From an uncultured Eubacteriales bacterium (lineage in GTDB: Bacteria; Bacillota; Clostridia; Tissierellales; Peptoniphilaceae), in the NCBI GenBank assembly GCA_900539725.1, contig UQDI01000017.1, forward strand, positions 1-32,609: DNA of 32,609 nt. Reading direction: 5' to 3'. This document shows positions 1 to 7,959 of this stretch, one piece after another. The first letter of the stretch is position 1; each line of letters opens with the position of its first letter. The translations under genes and the position numbers were made by a program. Under the pieces are notes generated by a model. That model made no database searches. It saw only the letters and a list, made by a program, of their open reading frames with translations, and had not been told where the DNA came from.

Positions 1-16
1 TTTTTTCATTAAAATA

Positions 17-48
17 CCCCCTTATTTCCGTGTCCGGATTTAAGGGGG
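17..48. repeat. GC-rich inverted repeat at window edge
   Basis: Arms CCCCCTTA (17-24) and TAAGGGGG (41-48) enclose a second stem TCCG/CGGA (27-30 and 35-38) across a TT/TT mismatch, leaving a four-base loop TGTC. On the + strand no T-run follows. On the - strand it is followed by a moderately T-rich stretch, but no - strand gene is visible to use it. It may terminate a gene lying before the window, or be an intergenic repeat unit. Confidence 0.5.
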
Positions 49-128
49 CAGTACACACTTGGCTCGCTTTTTACATCTATAAAGAAATCTTATAATAATA
101 TACACTTTTTTATAAAAAAATCAATATT

Positions 129-144
129 TGTGATTCAAATCACA
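129..144. promoter_or_regulatory. CRP/FNR-type operator upstream of metNIQ
   Basis: The 16-mer TGTGATTCAAATCACA has perfect 7-base arms around a 2-base centre and fits TGTGA-N6-TCACA, the site recognised by CRP and many Firmicute CRP/FNR-family proteins. Its centre (136.5) lies about 41.5 bases before the start point predicted from the TATAAT at 166-171, the classic class II activator position. The matching -35 region (143-148, CATCTT) is poor, as expected for an activator-dependent promoter. Which regulator binds is unknown. Confidence 0.6.
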
Positions 145-165
145 TCTTTAATATAAAATGACCTG

Positions 166-171
166 TATAAT
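166..171 (+). promoter_or_regulatory. -10 box of the metNIQ promoter
   Basis: A perfect TATAAT sits about 16 bases before the riboswitch, placing transcription start near 178. No good -35 hexamer lies 16-18 bases upstream; the CRP/FNR-type palindrome overlaps that position instead. A second TATAAT at 182-187 would start inside the riboswitch and is less likely. Confidence 0.6.
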
Positions 172-186
172 CTAAACACAATATAA

Positions 187-277
187 TTCATCCAGAGAGG
201 CGGAGGGACTGGCCCTATGAAGCCCGGCAACCTGTTTAATCAAGGTGCTAATTCCAGCGGTTATACCGAGAGATGAC
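187..277 (+). ncRNA. SAM-I (S-box) riboswitch
   Basis: Conserved S-box blocks occur in order: AGAGAGGCGGAGGGACTGGC, then a GAAGCCCGGCAACC-like block, GGTGCTAATTCCAGC and a closing GAGAGATGA. The closing P1 stem can form between TCATC (188-192) and GATGA (272-276). An intrinsic terminator follows at once, the usual arrangement for SAM-dependent transcription termination of methionine genes. The downstream genes encode a methionine importer, so SAM should shut off uptake. The ATG at 273 lies inside the aptamer and is not a gene start. Confidence 0.95.
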
Positions 278-291
278 GATTTTTTCACGAT

Positions 292-322
292 ACTCTTTAT
301 CTTTTGGTAAAGAGTTTTTTTA
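292..322 (+). terminator. Riboswitch-controlled terminator before metN
   Basis: A 10-bp stem ACTCTTTATC/GGTAAAGAGT (one G-U pair) with a TTTT loop is followed by a run of seven T. It lies 14 bases after the SAM-I aptamer and 29 bases before the metN start, so it is the expected off-state structure of the riboswitch. Confidence 0.9.
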
Positions 323-350
323 TTGGATTTATCCAAGGAAGGAGGAGCTT

Positions 351-1349
351 ATGATAGAAGCAAAAAATTTGATTAAGACTTACAAGGTAGATGGCAAAGA
401 ATTTAACGCTGTTGATGGTGTAAGTTTTAAGGCGGAAAAGAAAGACATCTTGGCCATCATAGGTTTATCTGGAGCAGGCAAGTCAACTTTAGTTAGACTA
501 CTCAATAGACTTGAGGAAGCTGACAGTGGCGAAGTAATCATAGATGGAGTGAACATCTTTAACTTAAAGCAAAAAGAGCTCTTAGCTTTAAGAAAAAGAA
601 TCGCTTTTATCTTTCAAACTTTTAATCTTTTCAGTCAATACACAGTTCTAGACAATGTGATTTTCCCTTTAAACTTAAATGGCTTCAAGGGAGACAAAAA
701 GGCTGAAGCGAGAAAGTTTCTTGATTATGTTGGCCTACTTAATAAAGAGAAGGCATATCCAAGTGAATTATCTGGCGGACAAAGACAAAGAGTCGCCATA
801 GCAAGAGCCCTTGTATCTAAGCCTGAGATTATACTTTCAGACGAAGCAACGAGCGCACTTGACCCAGAAAGCACTAGGATGGTCATAGATTTATATAAAA
901 GAGCAAGAGATGACTTTGATACGACTACCATAATGATAACGCATCAGATGGAAGCGGCAAAGGATGCTTCGAACAAAATTGCTCTTATGGAAAATGGAAG
1001 AATTATAGAAGAAAACACTACTACAGAGCTTTTCAAAAATCCAAAGACAAAGCTTGCGCAAAGCTTTATCAAGAAGGCGGCTCCTGATACAGAGCTTGAC
1101 TACAGCGCTTTCACTGGCAAATTGATTAGACTTTCTTATTCTAAAGACACAGCTAAGACCCCTGTATTAAGTAACGCAATGAAGACCTTTGACGTTGACA
1201 TCAACATCATTGACGGTAACATCAGTAACGTTTTGGATGAAGAGCTTGGTTACATGGTCGTTGAGCTTCGCGGCTCAGACGAAGAGGCACAAAAAGTTAT
1301 TTCTTACTTAAAAGCTAATTGTGCAGAAGTATCGGAGGTGATAGCATGA
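351..1349 (+). CDS. metN: Methionine ABC transporter ATP-binding protein
   Basis: This 332-aa cytoplasmic ATPase powers methionine import with MetI and MetQ. It has Walker A GLSGAGKST (38-46), the LSGGQ signature (140-144) and Walker B IILSDE (160-165). After about residue 255 comes an ACT-like NIL domain typical of MetN, where methionine binds to inhibit transport. The start at 351 is preceded by AAGGAAGGAGG. A longer frame opening at 273 would begin inside the riboswitch and run through the terminator, so it is rejected. The stop overlaps the metI start (ATGA). The SAM-I riboswitch makes the methionine assignment strong. Confidence 0.96.
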   Translation: MIEAKNLIKTYKVDGKEFNAVDGVSFKAEKKDILAIIGLSGAGKSTLVRLLNRLEEADSGEVIIDGVNIFNLKQKELLALRKRIAFIFQTFNLFSQYTVLDNVIFPLNLNGFKGDKKAEARKFLDYVGLLNKEKAYPSELSGGQRQRVAIARALVSKPEIILSDEATSALDPESTRMVIDLYKRARDDFDTTTIMITHQMEAAKDASNKIALMENGRIIEENTTTELFKNPKTKLAQSFIKKAAPDTELDYSAFTGKLIRLSYSKDTAKTPVLSNAMKTFDVDINIIDGNISNVLDEELGYMVVELRGSDEEAQKVISYLKANCAEVSEVIA

Positions 1350-1999
1350 GGTTCAAGGAGATAATGGACATAGTTTTACCAGCACTTCCTGAAACTATAA
1401 TCATGATTATATTGCCGGCACTCATCGCTCTAATCATCGGACTTCCATGGGGTATATTGACTTATGTGACTAGACCAAATGGTTTAAGAGAAAATAAATT
1501 TGTATACACAATAACTAATGGCATCATAAACATATTTAGAAGCATGCCGGCCATCATACTAATCATAGTTCTAGCGCCATTATCAAGATTTATTATTGGC
1601 AAGGCAATAGGAACTGAGGCGGCTTTAGTGCCACTAACATTTGCAGCGGCACCCTTCATAGCAAGATTATATGAAGGCTACTTCCTAGAAGTCGATGCAG
1701 GCGTTATAGAAGCAGCTAAATCAATGGGTGCAAGCAATTTTGAAATAGTCAAAGTATTATTAAAAGAGACAGTGCCAGCAGCTATACTTGGCGTAACGAC
1801 TACCATAATCAACTTGGTTGGCTACTCAGCAATGGCTGGAGCACTTGGCGGCGGCGGCCTTGGCGACATCGCAATCAGATACGGCTACCAAAGAAATCAG
1901 CTTGACATACTTTGGGTATCAGTCGCACTCATAGTTATAATCGTACAAATTGTACAATTTACAGGAAACACTATTTACAAAAAAGTAAACAAAAAATAA
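1346..1999 (+). CDS. metI: Methionine ABC transporter permease
   Basis: The 217-aa permease of the MetNIQ importer has a normal length for MetI. It starts at ATG 1346, overlapping the metN stop by four bases, with GGAGGTG upstream; a longer frame from 1319 lies within metN and has no ribosome site. About five hydrophobic helices are visible. The EAA coupling loop reads EAAKSMGASNFEIVKVLLKE, the contact for MetN. The Gly-rich GALGGGGLGDIAIRYGYQRN before the last helix is typical of MetI. Coupled translation fits fixed stoichiometry with MetN. Confidence 0.95.
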   Translation: MRFKEIMDIVLPALPETIIMIILPALIALIIGLPWGILTYVTRPNGLRENKFVYTITNGIINIFRSMPAIILIIVLAPLSRFIIGKAIGTEAALVPLTFAAAPFIARLYEGYFLEVDAGVIEAAKSMGASNFEIVKVLLKETVPAAILGVTTTIINLVGYSAMAGALGGGGLGDIAIRYGYQRNQLDILWVSVALIVIIVQIVQFTGNTIYKKVNKK

Positions 2000-2025
2000 A
2001 TTTATAAAATTAAGGAGAGAATAAA

Positions 2026-2883
2026 ATGAAAAAAATATTTACATTACTATTAGCATTAACACTATTAACAAGCCTTGTAGCTTGCAATAACTCTACAGGA
2101 AACACAAATAAAAATAACGCAGAAACAAATACTGAAACAAAGACAGAAGCGCAAACTGATGATGACAATAAGATCATCATAGGTGTATCACCAGTACCTC
2201 ACGCAGAAATTACTGAAGCACTTAAAGACGAGTTTGCAAAAGAAGGACTAGATGTTGAAGTAAAGGTATTTGATGACTACGTTCAACCAAACCTAGCACT
2301 TGACCAAGGCGACATCGATGCAAACTTCTTCCAACACATACCATATCTAGAAAACTTCTCTAAAGAAAGAGGACTTAACTTAGAAAATCTTGGTTCAGTA
2401 CACATCGAACCAATGGGATTATATTCAGACAAGATTAAATCTCTTGATGAATTAAAGGACGGAGACGAAGTTCTTATTCCAAGCGACCCATCAAACGGAC
2501 GTAGAGCTTTACTATTACTTGAAAAGAATGGCTTAATCACACTTAAAGATGATACTAAGGAAGACATAACTGAAAAAGATATTGATCAAAACACAAAGAA
2601 CTTAAAATTTACTCCAATTGAAGCAGCAAATATACCAAACGTTTATAAGGATGCAGCACTAGCAGCTATAAACACAAACTTCGCGCTTGGCGCAGGACTT
2701 AACCCATCAGCTGACGCTTTAGCACTTGAAGATAAGGATAGTCCTTACGCAAATATCATCGCTGTTAGAAAAGGTGATGAAACAAAAGATAAGTTCCAAA
2801 AGCTTATCAAAGTATTCCAATCAGATGCTTGCAAGAAGTTTATTGAAGATACTTACAAGGGAGAAATCTACCCTGCTTTTTAA
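2026..2883 (+). CDS. metQ: Methionine-binding lipoprotein (NlpA family)
   Basis: This 285-aa substrate-binding lipoprotein delivers methionine to MetNI. A signal peptide ends in lipobox LVAC with Cys20, followed by an Asn/Thr/Glu-rich linker to about residue 45. The mature part carries NlpA/MetQ landmarks: an IIIGVSPVPHAEI opening, LDQGDIDANFFQHIPYLE, and AALAAINTNFALGAGLNP in the second lobe. The ribosome site AAGGAGAG lies just upstream and the gene follows metI by 26 bases. A terminator follows it, closing the operon. Specificity for L- or D-methionine cannot be read from sequence. Confidence 0.95.
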   Translation: MKKIFTLLLALTLLTSLVACNNSTGNTNKNNAETNTETKTEAQTDDDNKIIIGVSPVPHAEITEALKDEFAKEGLDVEVKVFDDYVQPNLALDQGDIDANFFQHIPYLENFSKERGLNLENLGSVHIEPMGLYSDKIKSLDELKDGDEVLIPSDPSNGRRALLLLEKNGLITLKDDTKEDITEKDIDQNTKNLKFTPIEAANIPNVYKDAALAAINTNFALGAGLNPSADALALEDKDSPYANIIAVRKGDETKDKFQKLIKVFQSDACKKFIEDTYKGEIYPAF

Positions 2884-2901
2884 TATATTTAATGACGAGA
2901 T

Positions 2902-2932
2902 AAGTGATGGCTACGGCTATCACTTTTCTTTT
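2902..2932 (+). terminator. Intrinsic terminator after metQ
   Basis: A 10-bp stem AAGTGATGGC/GCTATCACTT (one G-U pair) with a TACG tetraloop is followed by TTCTTTT. It lies 19 bases after the metQ stop and ends the metNIQ unit. Confidence 0.85.
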
Positions 2933-2962
2933 GTAAAAATTTTATATTTTTTCATAAATATA

Positions 2963-2971
2963 TGTTATAAT
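2963..2971 (+). promoter_or_regulatory. Extended -10 promoter for the glmS operon
   Basis: TGTTATAAT is an extended -10 element (TGN + TATAAT at 2966-2971), predicting a start near 2978 and a 5' leader of about 69 bases. The -35 region is weak (TTATAT, 18-base spacer). The leader is too short for, and shows no core of, a glmS ribozyme. Confidence 0.6.
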
Positions 2972-3046
2972 TAATATAGATGTTTATGCGTGAAAAAGAT
3001 TTGCGCACGAGTAATATTATAAATGCTTTTTTGAAAGGAAGATATT

Positions 3047-4831
3047 ATGTGTGGTATAGTTGGATACTATGGCAAGAATGATGCAATAAAGTACGCAATC
3101 AAAGGCCTTTATAGCCTTGAGTACAGGGGCTATGACTCCTCTGGCATTGCCTACATTAAAGATAATGATTTAAAGATATATAAAAGAGTTGGCAGGATAA
3201 AGGAGCTTGACAAGGCTTGTCCGAAAGATATTTCTGACATAGCCATCGCTCATACGAGATGGGCGACACATGGCGGTGTGACTGAAACGAACGCGCATCC
3301 GCACCTTAATACGAAGGGTGATTACGCCATAGTTCATAACGGCGTCATAGAAAATTATCTTGAGCTAAAAAAGTCCATGCCAGACTTTACTCCGAAGGGC
3401 GAAACTGACACAGAAGTTCTTATCGAGTATATTGCAAGACATATGAAGGAAAATAACGTAGATAGCTTTATGAAGGCACTTGAAGATGTCAAAGGCAGTT
3501 ACGCGATTTTAGTTTTGGATAAAAAGACTAAAAATTTATATTTTGCTAAGAATGGATGCCCTCTACTAATGAGCGTTAAGAATGGTGAATATCTATTTGC
3601 AAGTGATATCTCGGCTGCCATCGACCTAAGTAATGAAATTATTTACTTTGAAGATGGTGATATGGGCGTTTTAAACGCTGATGGCATCAAGATTTACAAT
3701 TCTCATAAAGAAGTTCAAAGAGAAATTCAAAAGTCGACCATTAATATAGAAGAAACTCAAAAAGATGGCTACGAGCACTTCATGTTAAAAGAAATACATG
3801 AAGAGCCAAAGAAGTTTAAGGAATTACTTGATAGGCACATTCGTGACGGCAAAGTCTACTTTGATGAATTAGAGGGACTTAATCTAAATGACTTTGATAA
3901 TATCTATGTAACAGGCTGCGGCACAGCTTATCACGCAAGTCTACTTGCGAAAAACTATCTTGAAAGGTTCATAGAAAGACCGATCATCGCTGAAACATCG
4001 AGCGAACTAAGATACTCATATAACTTCATTGGTAAGAAGACGCTTCTAATAGCAATCAGCCAATCAGGCGAAACAGCCGACGTCATGGGCCTTGTGAAAG
4101 AAGCAAAGGCAAGCGGAGCAACAGTACTTGCCATTACAAACGTGATTAATTCATCGCTTGACAGGATCGCTGACTACAAGGTACACATCTTTGCTGGACC
4201 AGAAATTTCGGTTGCATCGACCAAGGCCTTTATGATGCAAATACTATGCATATATTTACTTGGCATATACTTTAGAGATGGCCTAGCAGGATACGACTGC
4301 GGCATGTACAGCCAAATTGTAGATGAATTAGTAAAGATATCTAGGGAAATGGATTCAGAAATAACAAGGCTTGAGCCTATTGCCAAGGAAGTCGCTGAGA
4401 GGATTAAGGATAAGGAAAAGATATTCTTCATAGGTCGTGACCTTGATTATATTGCGGCTCTTGAAGTTTCGTTAAAACTTAAAGAGATTAGCTACATTAA
4501 CTCAATCGCCTTCAAAGCAGGTGAGCTAAAACATGGCAGTATCGCTCTTATAGATGAAAAGTCATCGGCTATTGCCTTTGCAAACGAAGGACAAATATTT
4601 GATAAGACAAGAACTACTTTGGAAGAGCTAGTTGCGAGAGGCGCTGATACCACACTCGTGACAAATCAAGATGAGGGCGAGGGCATAGTGACTTTGAAGA
4701 GAACATTCACGGTCTTTACGCCAATCTACAGCGTTTTATTTGGTCAGCTAATGAGCTACTATACAGCGAAGTCATTAGGACGCGACATTGACAAGCCTAG
4801 AAACTTGGCAAAGAGCGTTACAGTAGAGTAG
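3047..4831 (+). CDS. glmS: Glutamine-fructose-6-phosphate aminotransferase
   Basis: GlmS makes glucosamine-6-phosphate from fructose-6-phosphate and glutamine, the first step towards UDP-GlcNAc for the cell wall. The 594-aa length is usual. The N-terminal MCGIVGYYG gives the nucleophile Cys2, exposed after Met removal, in the glutaminase domain (about 1-220, with HTRWATHGG). Two SIS sugar-isomerase domains follow (about 285-420 and 450-590), with TGCGTAYHA and SQSGETADV phosphate-binding motifs. The C-terminus KSVTVE is the family hallmark. A GAAAGGAAG site precedes the start. galU follows after only eight bases. Confidence 0.97.
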   Translation: MCGIVGYYGKNDAIKYAIKGLYSLEYRGYDSSGIAYIKDNDLKIYKRVGRIKELDKACPKDISDIAIAHTRWATHGGVTETNAHPHLNTKGDYAIVHNGVIENYLELKKSMPDFTPKGETDTEVLIEYIARHMKENNVDSFMKALEDVKGSYAILVLDKKTKNLYFAKNGCPLLMSVKNGEYLFASDISAAIDLSNEIIYFEDGDMGVLNADGIKIYNSHKEVQREIQKSTINIEETQKDGYEHFMLKEIHEEPKKFKELLDRHIRDGKVYFDELEGLNLNDFDNIYVTGCGTAYHASLLAKNYLERFIERPIIAETSSELRYSYNFIGKKTLLIAISQSGETADVMGLVKEAKASGATVLAITNVINSSLDRIADYKVHIFAGPEISVASTKAFMMQILCIYLLGIYFRDGLAGYDCGMYSQIVDELVKISREMDSEITRLEPIAKEVAERIKDKEKIFFIGRDLDYIAALEVSLKLKEISYINSIAFKAGELKHGSIALIDEKSSAIAFANEGQIFDKTRTTLEELVARGADTTLVTNQDEGEGIVTLKRTFTVFTPIYSVLFGQLMSYYTAKSLGRDIDKPRNLAKSVTVE

Positions 4832-4839
4832 GAGGATAT

Positions 4840-5709
4840 ATGATTAGAAAAGCAATAATACCCGCGGCGGGGCTTGGAACGAGGATGCTTCCTCAGACTA
4901 AGGCATCGCCAAAGGAGATGATACCCATCTTTGATAAGCCGACGCTTCAATACATAGTTGAAGAGGCTTACGAATCGGGCATCACGGATATACTGATTAT
5001 AACGGGAAGAAATAAAAATTCTATCGAGGATCACTTCGACAGAAACATCGAGCTAGAGAAGTCTCTTGAGGAGTCTGGCAAGTTTGAGATACTTAAGGAG
5101 ATCAACAAAATCTCTGACATGGTCAATATCTACTACATCAGACAAAAGGCGCCGCTTGGCCTTGGCCACGCAATTTTGTGTGCTGAGAGCTTTGCGGGCG
5201 GGGAAGATGTCGCAGTGCTTTTAGGCGACGACATCGTTTACTCGAAAGAGCCTTGCTTAAAGCAGCTGATGAACGCTTATGACGAGACGGGCAAATCCAT
5301 CTTAGGTGTTGGTCTTGTAGCTAAAGAAGATACATCTAAGTATGGCATCATCGCCTATGATGAAAAAGTGAATGAAAGATTATATAAGGTAAAGTCCATA
5401 ATCGAAAAGCCTGATATTGACAAGGCTCCATCGAATATAGCTGTCCTTGGTAGATACATCTTGAAAAACGATATCTTTGAGCTTTTAAAAAATACTAAGC
5501 CAGGGAAGAACGGCGAGATACAGCTAACTGACGCTATTGACATGCTATTAAAAGAAGACGATATCTACGCTTATGTCTTTGAAGGCCACAGATATGACCT
5601 TGGTAGCAAGCTTGGTTTTATACAGGCTAATCTTGACTTTGCTCTAAGAAGTGATATTCGTGAAGATGTATTAAAATACATCAAGGATATAGTGAAAGAT
5701 GAGGCTTAA
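4840..5709 (+). CDS. galU: UTP-glucose-1-phosphate uridylyltransferase
   Basis: This 289-aa cytoplasmic nucleotidyltransferase makes UDP-glucose, a precursor for glycolipids, teichoic acids and surface polysaccharide. The N-terminal nucleotide loop reads AAGLGTRMLPQTKASPKEM (9-27), followed by YIVEEAYESGI; later LLGDDIV holds the metal-binding Asp pair and GEIQLTDAI is a GalU hallmark. The ribosome site GGAGGATAT precedes the ATG. It sits eight bases after glmS and overlaps the following HAD gene by 11 bases, so the three are probably translated from one message. RmlA is less likely, given the GalU-type start and Gly-rich loop. Confidence 0.95.
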   Translation: MIRKAIIPAAGLGTRMLPQTKASPKEMIPIFDKPTLQYIVEEAYESGITDILIITGRNKNSIEDHFDRNIELEKSLEESGKFEILKEINKISDMVNIYYIRQKAPLGLGHAILCAESFAGGEDVAVLLGDDIVYSKEPCLKQLMNAYDETGKSILGVGLVAKEDTSKYGIIAYDEKVNERLYKVKSIIEKPDIDKAPSNIAVLGRYILKNDIFELLKNTKPGKNGEIQLTDAIDMLLKEDDIYAYVFEGHRYDLGSKLGFIQANLDFALRSDIREDVLKYIKDIVKDEA

Positions 5710-6337
5710 GGACTTTGAAGCAGCCATCTTTGACTTGGATGGAACTGTTTTTGACTCAATGAATGTATGGAAGAACGTTGACCTAAGATTTTTTACGAGG
5801 CACTCGCTTTTCTTAACTGACGACTACTTTGACAATATCATGCACAAGACGCTCACGGACGCTGCAAAATACACTATAGAGCGCTACGCACTAAATATGA
5901 CGACAGAAGAAGTCGTTAGTGAGTGGACTCATCTAGCAAAGGAAGAGTTTGAGAACAATGTAGTGCCGAAGAAGGGCATCATTGATTACTTAAAGAGACT
6001 CAGAGAAAAAGGCGTTAAAACTTCGATCGCGACAGCGAATGAGAAGGACATCTTTATTACTACGCTTAAAAAGTTTGATATGCATACGCTTTTTGATGAC
6101 ATAGTGACTCTATCTGACATCGGCTCAGATAAATCGTCGCCACTCATCTATTTAAAGTGCATTGCAAAATACAATATTATGCCGCAGAACACAATAGTCT
6201 TCGAAGACCTACCGAAAAACTTAAAAACTGCGAAGAAGGCAGGCTTTGTAACGGTTGGCGTACTTGATAATGAGGACTATTTGTCACATATTTCTAAATA
6301 TAGCGACATCATCATCAGAGATTTTACAGAAATTTAG
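5699..6337 (+). CDS. HAD-superfamily phosphatase, substrate unknown
   Basis: This is a 212-aa cytoplasmic hydrolase of the HAD superfamily, beta-phosphoglucomutase/phosphatase-like branch. Motif I is FDLDGTVFDS, giving nucleophile Asp12 and acid/base Asp14. A helical cap (about 17-90) follows, then motif II in SIATANE, a Lys in DKSSPLIYLK and motif IV VFEDLPKNLKTAKKAG. The start at 5699 overlaps galU by 11 bases, implying coupled translation. The neighbours suggest a sugar phosphate or phosphate ester as substrate. A phosphonoacetaldehyde hydrolase role was considered because phnDCE follows, but the DxDGT motif and cap do not resemble PhnX. Confidence 0.85.
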   Translation: MRLKDFEAAIFDLDGTVFDSMNVWKNVDLRFFTRHSLFLTDDYFDNIMHKTLTDAAKYTIERYALNMTTEEVVSEWTHLAKEEFENNVVPKKGIIDYLKRLREKGVKTSIATANEKDIFITTLKKFDMHTLFDDIVTLSDIGSDKSSPLIYLKCIAKYNIMPQNTIVFEDLPKNLKTAKKAGFVTVGVLDNEDYLSHISKYSDIIIRDFTEI

Positions 6338-6346
6338 GAGGACATT

Positions 6347-7228
6347 ATGAAAAAATTTATTTTAACACTACTTATTTTATCTATGCTTATGACTTTAGTA
6401 TCTTGTAAGCCAAAGGAAAAGGATGAGCTTCAACTAGGCTTCGTACCTTTAGTTGACCAAGATAAGCTAGAAGACTTAACAGAACCACTAACAAATATAC
6501 TTACAGATAAGCTTGGTAAAAAAGTTTCTATGTTTACATCAACAAACTATGTTGGCGTAGTAGAGGCACTTGGCTCAGGCAAAGTTGATTTCGCAATTAT
6601 CCCACCATTTGCCTATGTACTTGCAAATAAGAACGGCGGAGCAGAAGTGCTTTTGTCAGCACTTAACAAGGACGGCAAAAATTATTATAGAAGTGAATTA
6701 TTAGTAAGAAAAGATTCTGGCATCAAAGAAGCGTATGAAAAGGACGGATACGAAGCACTTAAGGGTAAAAAAGTTGCTTTCGTTGACCCAGAGAGCGCTT
6801 CAGGCTACATCTACCCAGGTGCAATGCTTGTCAAGGGCGGACTTGATCTTGAAAAAGATATTGAATATATGTTTGCTGGTGGCCATGACAAGGCTGTTCA
6901 AATGCTTTTAAACGGCGACGTTGACGTCTGCGCAACATATGAAGGCGCTGAAAAGAAGCTTATGAAGGACTTCGATGGACTTGAAGGACTAGAAGTGCTT
7001 GAATACACTGAGAAGATCCCATATGTATGCGTTGCAGCAAGCAAGGATCTAAGTGACGATATGAAGCAAAAGATAAAAGAAGTCTTCCAAAATGATTTAT
7101 CAAGCGGCGAAGGCAAAGAAGCCTGCGAAAAGATATTCAACCTAACAGGCTTTGTCGAAGCGTCAAACGATGACTTCCAAAACGTTATCGACACAGCAAA
7201 GATTATGAACGTTGATTTAGAGAAATGA
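6347..7228 (+). CDS. phnD: Phosphonate/phosphate-type ABC binding lipoprotein
   Basis: This 293-aa lipoprotein captures the ligand for the PhnCE importer. The lipobox is LVSC with Cys21. The mature part opens LQLGFVPLVDQDKLEDL and has PhnD-family landmarks: VEALGSGKVDFAIIPPFAYV, the anion-binding motif VDPESASGYIYPG and VQMLLNGDVDVCATYEGA. It starts nine bases after the HAD gene with AGGAGGACATT before the ATG, and its end overlaps phnC by four bases. No C-P lyase or phosphonatase gene is in the window, so the ligand could be a phosphonate, phosphite, phosphate ester or another oxyanion. The family is firm; the substrate is not. Confidence 0.9.
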   Translation: MKKFILTLLILSMLMTLVSCKPKEKDELQLGFVPLVDQDKLEDLTEPLTNILTDKLGKKVSMFTSTNYVGVVEALGSGKVDFAIIPPFAYVLANKNGGAEVLLSALNKDGKNYYRSELLVRKDSGIKEAYEKDGYEALKGKKVAFVDPESASGYIYPGAMLVKGGLDLEKDIEYMFAGGHDKAVQMLLNGDVDVCATYEGAEKKLMKDFDGLEGLEVLEYTEKIPYVCVAASKDLSDDMKQKIKEVFQNDLSSGEGKEACEKIFNLTGFVEASNDDFQNVIDTAKIMNVDLEK

Positions 7229-7959
7229 TATTAGAAGTAAAAGATATATCAGTACAATACGAAAAAAATATTGATGCGATAAAAGACGTCTCTTTCGATT
7301 TAAGCGAAGGAGACTTTGTCGCGCTTATAGGCCCATCAGGTGCAGGTAAGTCAACTATACTAAAGGCGATAAACGCACTTAACCCACTTAGCAAAGGAAG
7401 CGTTTTATACAAGGGCGAGGACGTTCACAGCCTTGGCGCGAAAGATTTAAGAAGGCTTAGACGAAAGATAGCCTTCATCTTTCAAGACACAAGCATCATT
7501 GAGAATATTTCAGTTCTTGATAATGTTTTACTAGCGCGTCTTGGCGAGAAAAAGTTCTTTGAGGCAATGCTATCGAAGTTCACTGACGATGAGTATAGTG
7601 ATGCACTCAAAGCCATCGAGATGGTTGGGCTTAAAGAAAAGACTTATGCCCTTGCCAAAGACCTATCAGGCGGACAAAAGCAAAGAGTAGCCATAGCTCG
7701 ATCCCTTTTTCAAAAGTCAGACCTTATCCTCGCGGACGAGCCTATATCCTCACTTGATATAGAGACAAAGAGGTCCATCATGGACATTTTTAAGATGCTT
7801 AATACTGATTACAATAAGACCATCATCATTAGTATGCATGACCTTGATTTATCGCTTGAGTACGCAAAGCGTGTGATTGCAATCAAGGACCACAGAGTAT
7901 ATTTCGACAGGAGTGCGGATGAACTAAATTATGACTCAATTAAAGACTTATTTATCTAA
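7225..7959 (+). CDS. phnC: Phosphonate-type ABC transporter ATPase
   Basis: This 244-aa cytoplasmic ATPase is the usual length for PhnC. It has Walker A GPSGAGKST (36-44), a Q-loop in IAFIFQDTSII, the signature LSGGQKQRVAIARSL, Walker B DLILADEP, and SMHDLDLSLEYAKRVI holding the switch His. It overlaps phnD by four bases (ATGA) and phnE by 29 bases, so all three subunits are translationally coupled. It powers uptake through the fused PhnE permease that follows. Confidence 0.93.
   Translation: MILEVKDISVQYEKNIDAIKDVSFDLSEGDFVALIGPSGAGKSTILKAINALNPLSKGSVLYKGEDVHSLGAKDLRRLRRKIAFIFQDTSIIENISVLDNVLLARLGEKKFFEAMLSKFTDDEYSDALKAIEMVGLKEKTYALAKDLSGGQKQRVAIARSLFQKSDLILADEPISSLDIETKRSIMDIFKMLNTDYNKTIIISMHDLDLSLEYAKRVIAIKDHRVYFDRSADELNYDSIKDLFI

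Noticed and set aside
273..350. Longer metN frame starting at ATG 273
   Set aside because: It begins inside the SAM-I aptamer and reads through the terminator; the AAGGAAGGAGG site and MetN homology both point to 351.
2972..3046. glmS ribozyme in the glmS leader
   Set aside because: The leader from the predicted start is only about 69 bases and lacks the ribozyme core and pseudoknot; no match was recognised.
5699..6337. Phosphonoacetaldehyde hydrolase (PhnX) for the HAD gene
   Set aside because: Proximity to phnDCE prompted the idea, but the DLDGT motif I and cap region look like the general beta-PGM-type phosphatases and no aminotransferase PhnW is nearby.
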